Made by a program: the position numbers and the translations under genes | Notes under the pieces: generated by a model | Told to the model about the DNA's origin: nothing | Databases searched by the model: none | Seen by the model: the letters and a program-made list of their open reading frames with translations, nothing else | In this document: positions 1 through 5,319 of the stretch, in pieces | How positions within the stretch are numbered: position 1 is the stretch's first letter | Layout: every line of letters begins with the position of its first letter | Origin: Cytophagaceae bacterium | GTDB lineage: Bacteria; Bacteroidota; Bacteroidia; Cytophagales; Spirosomataceae | Length of the DNA stretch: 5,612 bases | NCBI GenBank assembly: GCA_947471105.1 | Contig: CANIYB010000167.1 | Span: forward strand, 1-5,612 | Reading direction: 5' to 3'

Positions 1-42
1 GAAGCCGCCAAAGACATCACTTCTTTTTTTACAAACGCATAA
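1..42 (+). CDS. 3' end of an unidentified upstream gene (partial)
   Basis: Frame 1 is open from the window edge and reads EAAKDITSFFTNA before a TAA stop at 40-42. The stop lies 5 nt before the ATG of the YfiT-like gene, a spacing typical of genes in one operon. Thirteen codons are too few to name a family. The second open frame here (from base 3) is in phase with the YfiT-like gene, so an N-terminal extension of that gene is the competing reading. The canonical family start at 48 makes a separate upstream gene more likely. Confidence 0.5.
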   Translation, partial: EAAKDITSFFTNA

Positions 43-47
43 ATCAC

Positions 48-566
48 ATGGAATTAAATCCACTTCAATATCCGATTGGGAAATTTGCTGCCCCAGAAAT
101 CATCACGCCTGAAATCAGAAAAAACTGGATTAAGACAATTGATGAATTTCCTGATTTGTTGGCCATTGTCGCATCAAAACTTTCCGAAACTACCTTGAAA
201 AAAGCATACCGACCAGGGGGCTGGACGGCACGCCAAGTGATTCATCACATGTTTGATAGCCACATGAATTGCTATATACGATTTAAAAAAGCATTAAATG
301 AGGATAACCCAACCATCATGCCCTATTCAGAAAATGACTGGGCGCACATGCCAGATGGCGACGATGCTCCTATTGAATGGTCCATCACCGGTGTGAAATC
401 TGTGCATCAGCGCTGGGTTTATTTAATGAATACCCTACAAGAATCGGATTGGACTAGAACATATTTTCACCCAGAGCGAGGAATTACTTATCCTTTAGAT
501 CGAGTATTAGGTATTTATGCTTGGCATTGTACCCATCATTTAAAGCATATCGAGTCTGTTTTATAG
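48..566 (+). CDS. yfiT: YfiT-family putative bacillithiol S-transferase (DinB superfamily)
   Basis: This 172-residue protein belongs to the DinB/YfiT four-helix-bundle superfamily. Members such as YfiT and BstA are metal-dependent cytosolic enzymes, thought to transfer bacillithiol to electrophiles during detoxification. The sequence shows YRPGGWTARQVIHHMFDSHM at 54-73 and YAWHCTHHLKHI at 157-168. His67, His160 and His164 match the expected triad of divalent-metal ligands, so the site looks intact. The N-terminal LQYPIGKF (6-13) is also characteristic, and the length fits the family (about 170-175). The ATG at 48 was chosen because the conserved N-terminus follows directly. No Shine-Dalgarno is visible, as is usual in Bacteroidota. 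It sits 5 nt after the preceding stop, probably in an operon with it, and a weak terminator follows. Family is confident; the thiol co-substrate is inferred, because no bacillithiol synthesis gene is in the window. Confidence 0.88.
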   Translation: MELNPLQYPIGKFAAPEIITPEIRKNWIKTIDEFPDLLAIVASKLSETTLKKAYRPGGWTARQVIHHMFDSHMNCYIRFKKALNEDNPTIMPYSENDWAHMPDGDDAPIEWSITGVKSVHQRWVYLMNTLQESDWTRTYFHPERGITYPLDRVLGIYAWHCTHHLKHIESVL

Positions 567-597
567 CCTTCAATGCTTGAAATAAAGGACATTAATC

Positions 598-620
598 GAG
601 TAAATAATTACTCTTTTTTT
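598..620 (+). terminator. Weak intrinsic terminator after the YfiT-like gene
   Basis: GAGTAA and TTACTC (598-603 and 608-613) form a 6-bp stem with a 4-nt ATAA loop, followed directly by seven T residues (614-620). It lies 32 nt after the YfiT-like stop. The stem has only two G-C pairs, so termination may be partial. The right arm and T-tract double as the Lys-Lys-Glu-stop codons of the convergent small ORF, so base conservation there could also reflect coding. There is no T-tract in the minus direction, so it would act only on the plus strand. Confidence 0.42.
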
Positions 621-736
621 GCTTTGTTTTTATTCCAAGGTGCTGTTGTATTTCGGGCCATATCAATAGCGAGCGCAATCATCAGGAGTGTAAAGAGGAT
701 AAAAATCCAACGAAAAATTAGGCGATTTTTTTGCAT
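608..736 (-). CDS. Small single-span membrane protein, 42 residues, unknown function
   Basis: Starting at the ATG at 736-734, four nucleotides after the phosphatase stop, this ORF encodes 42 residues. A short basic N-terminus (MQKNR, plus Arg9) is followed by one hydrophobic helix at about residues 7-24, then a polar, Lys-rich tail ending KAKKE. The basic residues on both flanks do not settle topology. A longer in-frame ATG at 820 exists, but it would overlap the phosphatase coding region by 80 bases, so I prefer the 736 start. The opposite strand is also open here but encodes nothing recognisable. Tight spacing suggests translation coupled to the phosphatase and a functional link with it, which is inference. 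I do not recognise a named family. A sensible membrane-protein layout and operon position make it more than a chance ORF. Confidence 0.6.
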   Translation of the reverse strand: MQKNRLIFRWIFILFTLLMIALAIDMARNTTAPWNKNKAKKE

Positions 737-740
737 AGCG

Positions 741-1199
741 TTAATGTATAAAATGGACCATGGCGCTTCCTTTAATAATTTCATCCCATGTTGTTGCTTG
801 TGGCCAGTGCAAATGTACACATGAAGAGGTTTCCATTTGAATCATTTCACCAGAAAAATAGGATGCCGCGTAGGAAATAGATGGATTATGGGCTACCAAA
901 TAAATAACAGCATGGGGACTAGTCACTATTTTTTCCACATATTGGGGACCCGTGGCGTGGTACCAATAATCATCAATAGAATCTCCTAATTTTTGCACGT
1001 TTCCCATCAAAATAGTAGCTGTTTCAATCGTTCTATTCGTATTGGAGATATACCAAAAACCGTCAGGGAAATTATTATTCATAAAAATCTGTTTCAACTC
1101 TTGAGCTTCTTCTAATCCCCTAGTAGATAATTTACGGCTTTCGTCGGGAAGCAAATAGGGTCCAGCATGCGCATGGCGAATCAAAAAGAGATCTTTCAT
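741..1199 (-). CDS. SixA-type histidine phosphatase (phosphoglycerate-mutase-like superfamily)
   Basis: This 152-residue protein is a minimal histidine phosphatase. It opens with LFLIRHAHAG, the RHG-type motif, in which Arg8 binds phosphate and His9 would be the phosphorylated nucleophile. SNTNRTIETA (52-61) supplies the second arginine (Arg56), and VAHNPSIS (102-109) supplies the second catalytic histidine (His104). All core residues are therefore present. Length and layout match SixA, which removes phosphate from histidine phosphotransfer domains in E. coli (known for that protein). The substrate here is unknown, as no histidine kinase is nearby. Its ATG overlaps the stop of the upstream gamma-CA-like gene as ATGA (1196-1199), pointing to translational coupling. 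The small membrane ORF starts 4 nt downstream. Bacteroidota encode many such paralogues, so the gene symbol is left blank. Confidence 0.87.
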   Translation of the reverse strand: MKDLFLIRHAHAGPYLLPDESRKLSTRGLEEAQELKQIFMNNNFPDGFWYISNTNRTIETATILMGNVQKLGDSIDDYWYHATGPQYVEKIVTSPHAVIYLVAHNPSISYAASYFSGEMIQMETSSCVHLHWPQATTWDEIIKGSAMVHFIH

Positions 1200-1699
1200 T
1201 CCGTAAAATCTGCTTGTGTGAGCAAGGGAAATTCGCCCGCGGCGTGTCTTTCCCCCATCATGATGTAATGATCAGCCCCTTCTTTTAATCGGCTTATTTG
1301 ATCCTCAGAAAGTGTCTTAACTACCTTAGCTGGCATACCCAACACCATAGAAAAATCAGGTATGGTCATTCCTTCTGTGACCAATGCATGAGCGCCAATT
1401 AAACAAAATCGGCCAATCTGAGCTCGATTTAGAATCGTTGCATGCATCCCAATAAGGGAGCCTTCGCCTACCGTAGCACCATGAACAATCGCAGAATGGC
1501 CAATCGTTACCCGAGGGCCAATGATCGTTTTATCCCCTTCGTCGGCATGTAAAACAACATTATCTTGAACATTGCAGCCCTCCCCTAAAATAATCTCTTC
1601 CACATCTGCCCGAATAACAGCTCCATGCCAAACAGAAACATCTTTTGAAATAATAACTCTGCCCATTACTGAGGCGGTTGGTGCGATATATATTGCCAT
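1196..1699 (-). CDS. Gamma-carbonic-anhydrase-family protein (YrdA/PaaY-like hexapeptide protein)
   Basis: The protein is a left-handed beta-helix built of hexapeptide repeats, like gamma-carbonic anhydrases and YrdA. Numbering from the ATG at 1699 (167 residues), VIRAD (28-32) and NVQDNVVLHAD (43-53) contain equivalents of the Arg/Asp pair and Gln/Asp of Cam. His51, His68 and His73 (the last two in GHSAIVHG) match the three zinc ligands. Metal binding is therefore likely; carbonic anhydrase activity is not guaranteed, because many YrdA-type homologues show little. LIGMHA has His where Gly or Asn is commoner. An in-frame ATG at 1735 would add 12 residues, but a perfect TAnnTTTG promoter element lies between the two starts, and MAIYIAPTASV is a normal family N-terminus, so I chose 1699. 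It is the first gene of the minus-strand group with the phosphatase and the small ORF. Confidence 0.87.
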   Translation of the reverse strand: MAIYIAPTASVMGRVIISKDVSVWHGAVIRADVEEIILGEGCNVQDNVVLHADEGDKTIIGPRVTIGHSAIVHGATVGEGSLIGMHATILNRAQIGRFCLIGAHALVTEGMTIPDFSMVLGMPAKVVKTLSEDQISRLKEGADHYIMMGERHAAGEFPLLTQADFTE

Positions 1700-1702
1700 G
1701 GT

Positions 1703-1716
1703 AAAATAATTATTTT
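1703..1716. repeat. 14-bp perfect palindrome in the gamma-CA / methyltransferase divergent region
   Basis: AAAATAATTATTTT reads identically on both strands. It lies between the proposed gamma-CA -7 element and the gamma-CA start, covering the expected transcription start. It could be an operator or simply AT-rich chance; all 14 positions are A or T. Confidence 0.4.
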
Positions 1717-1724
1717 CAAATATA
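1717..1724 (-). promoter_or_regulatory. Bacteroidota-type -7 promoter element for the gamma-CA group
   Basis: On the minus strand this reads TATATTTG, a full match to the Bacteroidota -7 consensus TAnnTTTG. It lies 17 nt upstream of the ATG at 1699. A -33 TTG is not clear: the 19-nt-spaced trinucleotide is ATG. Its position supports the 1699 start over 1735. Confidence 0.55.
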
Positions 1725-1733
1725 CCATGCTTC

Positions 1734-2294
1734 ATGATTTATCCATTAATTTATACCCAAATGAAAGAACTTTTAAAATTTACGCCCTGGAAAAATTCCG
1801 ATACCCTCGTTTCTTTAGGTTGTGGATCTGGTTGGTGGGAAATCAATTGTGTGATTCATCAGCCTGCTGGCCAGTTAATTTTAGTTGATCATGATTTTCA
1901 GATTCTGACGAATGAGGAAGTTGGCGAGTCCATTTCTTATTTCGAAAACACGGCAAACGCAAAAAACACAACGACCATTCTCGTAAAAAACGAAGACGTT
2001 CATGCGTTAACGTTAGCTAGTGAAATGGCCGATTGGGTATTAATTTTCAATGCTTTACATGAGTTCAAACAAATCGATTTAGTATTGCAAGAGGCTTTTC
2101 GAATATTAAAAAAAGGGGGTCAATTATTTATCGAAGAAGAAATATCCATATCAGTTCCGCTCATTCATGAGGGTTGTGGGAAAAAATTATTCTTCACCGA
2201 GGAGTTAATTGCAATGACGTCTAAAGCTGGTTTTGAAATGGTCAACAAAAAGCAAAAAGATGAAAAAGCTATTTATCTATTATTCAAAAAATGA
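1734..2294 (+). CDS. Class I SAM-dependent methyltransferase, specificity unknown
   Basis: This 186-residue protein has the Rossmann-like methyltransferase fold. LVSLGCGSGWWE (25-36) is the glycine-rich SAM-binding motif I. LILVDHD (48-54) carries the acidic residue (Asp52) expected to contact the SAM ribose. WVLIFNALHEF (101-111) is motif IV, and FRILKKGGQLFIEEE (122-136) is the post-motif strand common in UbiE/ArsM-like enzymes. The two tryptophans after motif I are unusual. There is no extra substrate-recognition domain, so the methyl acceptor (small molecule, lipid or protein) cannot be read from sequence. The first ATG (1734) overlaps an unlikely upstream start of the divergent gamma-CA gene. 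An alternative ATG at 1761 would remove nine residues and keep motif I. It is followed by udk after 61 nt containing a separate candidate promoter. Confidence 0.82.
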   Translation: MIYPLIYTQMKELLKFTPWKNSDTLVSLGCGSGWWEINCVIHQPAGQLILVDHDFQILTNEEVGESISYFENTANAKNTTTILVKNEDVHALTLASEMADWVLIFNALHEFKQIDLVLQEAFRILKKGGQLFIEEEISISVPLIHEGCGKKLFFTEELIAMTSKAGFEMVNKKQKDEKAIYLLFKK

Positions 2295-2328
2295 AAATAT
2301 AGCTTTAGTTTAATTTAAATCATTTTCG

Positions 2329-2336
2329 CAAATTTG
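2329..2336 (+). promoter_or_regulatory. Candidate -7 promoter element for udk
   Basis: CAAATTTG matches five of the six fixed positions of TAnnTTTG and lies 19 nt before the udk ATG. TTTAG at 2304-2308 is a weak -33 candidate, about 20 nt upstream. The element sits inside the 10-bp palindrome GCAAATTTGC (2328-2337). If correct, the udk leader is only about a dozen bases and udk need not depend on methyltransferase transcription. Confidence 0.4.
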
Positions 2337-2355
2337 CATCTGAATCTATTTCATT

Positions 2356-2979
2356 ATGTCGACCAACAACCGTCCATTTATTATTGGGATTACCGGAGGA
2401 AGTGCCTCAGGAAAGACCCTTTTTTTAACTCGCTTAATGGAGCAATTCGACACAGATGACATTTGTTTATTATCTCAGGACAATTACTATCGCCCAAAGG
2501 AACATCAAACCAAAGATGAAAATGGGATTGAAAATTTTGACTTGCCTGGAGCTATTGATGACGTGGCCTTTGCGGCTGACGTTGAAAAATTAAGGTCAGG
2601 CGAAATAGTTACTCGAGAGGAATATACCTTCAACAACTCAGATAAGATCCCCAATTTATTGCATTTTTATCCGAAAAAAATATTGGTCGTAGAGGGCATT
2701 TTCGTTTTTCATTTTCCGGAAGTTGCCAAGCTCTTAGATTTAAAAATCTTCATCGACGCCCAAGACAAGATTAAATTGAAGCGCCGCATTAAGCGCGATA
2801 ATGAAGAAAGAGGTTACGATTTACAGGATGTCATGTACCGTTGGAAATACCATGTCAAACCTACTTATGAAGAATTTATCAGGCCACATAAACGAAGTTG
2901 CGATATCGTAATACCCAACAATCATCACTTTGAAAAAGGCTTGCAAGTCATTGTATCCTACCTGAAAAGTCATGCTTAA
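2356..2979 (+). CDS. udk: Uridine kinase
   Basis: Uridine kinase phosphorylates uridine and cytidine to UMP and CMP in cytosolic pyrimidine salvage (EC 2.7.1.48). The 207 residues match the family length. GGSASGKT (14-21) is the Walker A P-loop. SQDNYYRP (40-47) includes the Asp42/Tyr44 region that contacts the nucleoside. NFDLPGAID (60-68) is the family FDxPxAxD motif, and VVEGIF (111-116) carries the conserved Glu113. KLKRRIKRDNEERGYD (140-155) is the arginine-rich lid that closes over phosphate, and IRPHKRSCDIVIPN (175-188) is the usual C-terminal signature. It differs from phosphoribulokinases by its short length and the SQDNYYRP motif. No key residue is missing. The ATG at 2356 places the P-loop at the normal distance. 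Its TAA overlaps the stop of the convergent regulator gene. Confidence 0.93.
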   Translation: MSTNNRPFIIGITGGSASGKTLFLTRLMEQFDTDDICLLSQDNYYRPKEHQTKDENGIENFDLPGAIDDVAFAADVEKLRSGEIVTREEYTFNNSDKIPNLLHFYPKKILVVEGIFVFHFPEVAKLLDLKIFIDAQDKIKLKRRIKRDNEERGYDLQDVMYRWKYHVKPTYEEFIRPHKRSCDIVIPNNHHFEKGLQVIVSYLKSHA

Positions 2980-3569
2980 AAGGTACTGCCTAAACTTATT
3001 TTTTTTCTGATTCTAGATAGCTCCGAGGATGGAATTTGCAGAAAATGTCCCAACTGGCCTTCGGGCAATTGGGAAGCCAGTAAAGCAAAATTTCGTTGGA
3101 AATACTCATAACGCTTTTGAGGAGATTGGATCTTAATTAGATTAATAAGCTTCTCCTGCTTTTCTAATTCATCCTGTGTTAGTTGGCGCAAAACGGCCAC
3201 AAATCCTGGAATACTCTCATAAATCCCTTCCAATTCACCTAGAGTTAATACTAAAATTTCGGAATCGATTAGGGCATGAATGGAAAGAGGAAATGGTTTA
3301 TTTGTTAAAAGACTGCTGCCTGAAAACAAAAAATTGCCTTCAAAAGTAAAGTCTTTCGATTGGGAAACATCTGATGCTTGATCTTGGTTTGTGCCGCTAC
3401 GTAAGATTCCTTTTTTCAAAAAAACCAATTGGTCTAAATGCCCTCCCGCGTTAACCAAATAATCATCCTTCTTGATTTGGACACTCTTAAAACTTTTACT
3501 TACGTTCAGAATTTCAGATTTAGAAAGAATATTTAGAGGAGAGATTACATCTCGAATCGATTGTGACAT
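2976..3569 (-). CDS. CRP/FNR-family transcriptional regulator (Bacteroidota type)
   Basis: From the ATG at 3569 the protein has 197 residues. An N-terminal cyclic-nucleotide-binding-like beta barrel (about 15-120) includes IKKDDYLVNAGGHLDQLVF (32-50) and LKKGILR (51-57), the usual PRF-type landmarks. A linking helix (about 122-145) follows, then a compact C-terminal helix-turn-helix ending LGHFLQIPSSELSRIRKKI (173-191). That ending is typical of the many Bacteroidota CRP-like regulators. The residues that bind cAMP in E. coli CRP are not evident and no cysteine cluster for an iron-sulfur centre exists, so the effector is unknown. The frame extends upstream to a TTG at 3620, but the added 17 residues do not resemble the family and would cover the proposed promoter. 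The gene follows nadB by 57 nt on the same strand, and its stop overlaps the udk stop by 4 nt (TTAA). Confidence 0.85.
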   Translation of the reverse strand: MSQSIRDVISPLNILSKSEILNVSKSFKSVQIKKDDYLVNAGGHLDQLVFLKKGILRSGTNQDQASDVSQSKDFTFEGNFLFSGSSLLTNKPFPLSIHALIDSEILVLTLGELEGIYESIPGFVAVLRQLTQDELEKQEKLINLIKIQSPQKRYEYFQRNFALLASQLPEGQLGHFLQIPSSELSRIRKKISLGSTF

Positions 3570-3595
3570 AGTAAAGAATGGCGGATAGAACCGAT

Positions 3596-3625
3596 TAAAT
3601 GTAGTCCTTAAAATTGACAAGTCAA
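3596..3625 (-). promoter_or_regulatory. Candidate promoter of the CRP/FNR-like regulator gene
   Basis: On the minus strand TTG (3625-3623), a 19-nt spacer and TACATTTA (3603-3596) fit the Bacteroidota pattern TTG-N19/20-TAnnTTTG, missing only the last G. Initiation would fall near 3588, giving a leader of roughly 20 nt before the ATG at 3569. This would allow transcription independent of nadB and argues against the longer TTG-initiated reading. Confidence 0.45.
3614..3625. promoter_or_regulatory. 12-bp inverted repeat, possible operator at the regulator promoter
   Basis: TTGAC-AA-GTCAA is a perfect 5-bp inverted repeat with a 2-bp centre. It lies 1 nt after the nadB stop and overlaps the proposed -33 element of the regulator gene. 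The half-site resembles the TTGAT of FNR-type sites, but the 2-bp spacing is shorter than the 4 bp of an FNR site. The loop is too short for a strong hairpin, so a protein-binding site is likelier than a terminator. Confidence 0.4.
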
Positions 3626-3626
3626 G

Positions 3627-5204
3627 CTATATCAAATCTAAATTGTAATGAAGGCCTTTGTTTTCTCTTTGGGCGCGAGCATGCTTGATGATCAGATAAG
3701 CCACATTGATCATATTTCTCAATTCGCATAAAGGAACAGTAATCCTAGACTGTTTATATAGCTCCTCATGCTCTAAATAGATTAATTCCAAGCGATCATA
3801 GGCCCGCTTCAAACGGCGATCGGTCCGCACAATGCCCACATAATTGGACATAATGGATTCCAATTCACGTGCCATTTCTGTCACTAAAACTAATTCTTCC
3901 GGATGTTTCGTGCCTTCGTCATTCCAAGCTGGAATCGATTCAGGTAGGGATTGGGTCCCAAATTCTTCAATAGATTTTTGGAATGCCCGATGGGCAAAAA
4001 CAATGGCTTCTAATAAACTATTTGACGCCAAACGGTTTGCTCCATGAAGTCCCGTGTAGGAACACTCCCCAGCGGCATATAAATGTTGAATATTGGTCCT
4101 GCTAAATTCATCCACGATAATACCCCCGCAAAGGTAATGCTGAGCGGGTACTACAGGAATCATTTCTGTGGACATGTCTATTCCCAATTCATCTAAGCAA
4201 TGCTGATAGATCATGGGAAAATGTTGCAAAATTTCATCTTTAGGAATATGCCTTGTATCCAAAAATACATGGTCGCTACCCTGCTTTTTCATTTCTGAAT
4301 CGATGGCCCGGGCGACAATATCACGGGGTGCCAATGACAAACGCTCATCATAACGCTCCATAAAAGTGGAGCCATCCAAATTTTTCAGAATTCCTCCGTG
4401 ACCTCGTACCGCCTCGGAAATTAAAAATGAGGGCTTCTTTCCTGGATTATATAATGCGGTAGGATGAAATTGTATAAATTCCATGCCTTGAACAAACGCC
4501 TTTGCTCGGTAGGCCATCGCAATTCCATCTCCTGTGGCAATCTTGGGATTAGTCGTGGATTGATAAACCTGACCGATTCCTCCGGTGGCCAACAAAGTAG
4601 TTTTGCCTAAAAAAGTCTCTACCTTTTTTGATTTTAAATTAAGCACATAGACCCCAAAACATTTTTTGTCAGGGGTATCCTTCGTTACTTTTTCGCCTAA
4701 ATGGTGTTGGGTGATTAAATCAACCGCAAAGTAATGCGTGAAAAAATCCACGGAGGGAAAAGACTTCAATTGGGCTAAAAGTGCGCGTTCAATTTCATTG
4801 CCCGTTGAGTCCTTGTAATGTAAAATTCTTTTATCTGAATGACCCCCTTCTTTGACTAAATCAAAAGTCCCATCTGCTCGGCGATCAAAATCAGTCCCAT
4901 AAGAGATTAATTCCTTCAAACGTTCAGGAGCTTCCCTGACAACCATTTCAACTACCTTTTGATTACTTATAAAATCACCTGCGACCATGGTGTCTTGGAT
5001 ATGCTTGTCAAATGAATCATCCTGATCCCATACAGCAGCAATTCCGCCTTGTGCATATTTGGTATTGGTTTCCTCTGCAATCGTTTTTGTAATGACTGCA
5101 ATTTTAACAGACTGATTTAAATCCTGAAAGTGCTGCGCAATTTTTGCGGTGTACGATAAGCCCGCAATCCCGGAACCAATTACAATAAAATCATAGGTAG
5201 GCAT
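3627..5204 (-). CDS. nadB: L-aspartate oxidase (de novo NAD synthesis)
   Basis: NadB is an FAD enzyme oxidising L-aspartate to iminoaspartate (EC 1.4.3.16), which NadA condenses with dihydroxyacetone phosphate to make quinolinate. The 525 residues match the family. GSGIAGL (10-16) is the FAD dinucleotide-binding loop, and TNTKYAQGGIAAV (46-58) is the conserved flavin-contact segment. EGGHS (119-123), QFHPTAL with His247, APRD with Arg294, HYLCGG with His356 and ANRLASNSLLEA with Arg391 correspond to the E. coli NadB active-site residues. The EGGHS segment and ending NKGLHYN separate it from the succinate dehydrogenase and fumarate reductase flavoproteins, as does the absence of the covalent-flavin histidine context. 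The C-terminal helical domain (about 435-515) is complete. The ATG at 5204 puts the Rossmann motif at the usual distance. nadA and nadC are not in the window. Confidence 0.96.
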   Translation of the reverse strand: MPTYDFIVIGSGIAGLSYTAKIAQHFQDLNQSVKIAVITKTIAEETNTKYAQGGIAAVWDQDDSFDKHIQDTMVAGDFISNQKVVEMVVREAPERLKELISYGTDFDRRADGTFDLVKEGGHSDKRILHYKDSTGNEIERALLAQLKSFPSVDFFTHYFAVDLITQHHLGEKVTKDTPDKKCFGVYVLNLKSKKVETFLGKTTLLATGGIGQVYQSTTNPKIATGDGIAMAYRAKAFVQGMEFIQFHPTALYNPGKKPSFLISEAVRGHGGILKNLDGSTFMERYDERLSLAPRDIVARAIDSEMKKQGSDHVFLDTRHIPKDEILQHFPMIYQHCLDELGIDMSTEMIPVVPAQHYLCGGIIVDEFSRTNIQHLYAAGECSYTGLHGANRLASNSLLEAIVFAHRAFQKSIEEFGTQSLPESIPAWNDEGTKHPEELVLVTEMARELESIMSNYVGIVRTDRRLKRAYDRLELIYLEHEELYKQSRITVPLCELRNMINVAYLIIKHARAQRENKGLHYNLDLI

Positions 5205-5221
5205 GTTCCATTATTTATTTA

Positions 5222-5280
5222 CGCAAATTAACCAAAAAGGCATTTAGAAATGAATTTAAATTTAATTATTGTAATTTGCG
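5222..5280. repeat. 9-bp inverted repeat flanking the centre of the nadB divergent intergenic region
   Basis: CGCAAATTA (5222-5230) and TAATTTGCG (5272-5280) are exact reverse complements, separated by 41 bp of very AT-rich DNA. Each copy contains the AATTTG core of the Bacteroidota -7 element, pointing outward towards its own gene, nadB or the coiled-coil gene. The repeat may therefore simply be two similar divergent promoters. The 115 bp between the genes holds no other evident feature. Confidence 0.5.
5224..5231 (-). promoter_or_regulatory. Candidate -7 promoter element for nadB
   Basis: The minus strand reads TTAATTTG, matching five of the six fixed positions of TAnnTTTG, 19 nt upstream of the nadB ATG. 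No convincing -33 TTG is seen at 19-20 nt; TTC is the nearest. It forms part of the left arm of the inverted repeat at 5222-5280. Confidence 0.42.
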
Positions 5281-5319
5281 ATAAATTAAACAAACCCTTT
5301 AATAAATAAAACAAACATA

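Noticed and set aside
569..581. Hairpin TTCAA-TGC-TTGAA just after the YfiT-like gene
   Set aside because: A 5-bp stem with a 3-nt loop and no T-tract is too weak to call a terminator. The structure at 598-620 is the better candidate.
737..820. N-terminal extension of the small membrane ORF to the ATG at 820
   Set aside because: It would overlap the phosphatase coding sequence almost completely, and the extra 28 residues look like out-of-frame translation. The ATG at 736 gives normal operon spacing and a compact protein.
573..824. Plus-strand ORF of 83 codons antisense to the small membrane ORF and the phosphatase end
   Set aside because: Its translation resembles no family, it overlaps two better supported minus-strand genes, and its hydrophobic stretch mirrors the antisense of the membrane helix codons.
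2293..2327. GAAAAT...ATTTTC inverted repeat between the methyltransferase and udk
   Set aside because: The 6-bp A/T-rich stem with a 23-nt loop and no following T-run is expected by chance in this composition.
3570..3620. TTG-initiated extension of the CRP/FNR-like regulator
   Set aside because: The start codon would be TTG within the palindrome, the 17 added residues do not fit the family, and the region holds a better promoter candidate.
3844..4047. Plus-strand ORF of 67 codons inside nadB
   Set aside because: It lies wholly antisense to conserved nadB coding sequence, with no recognisable motif and no start context.
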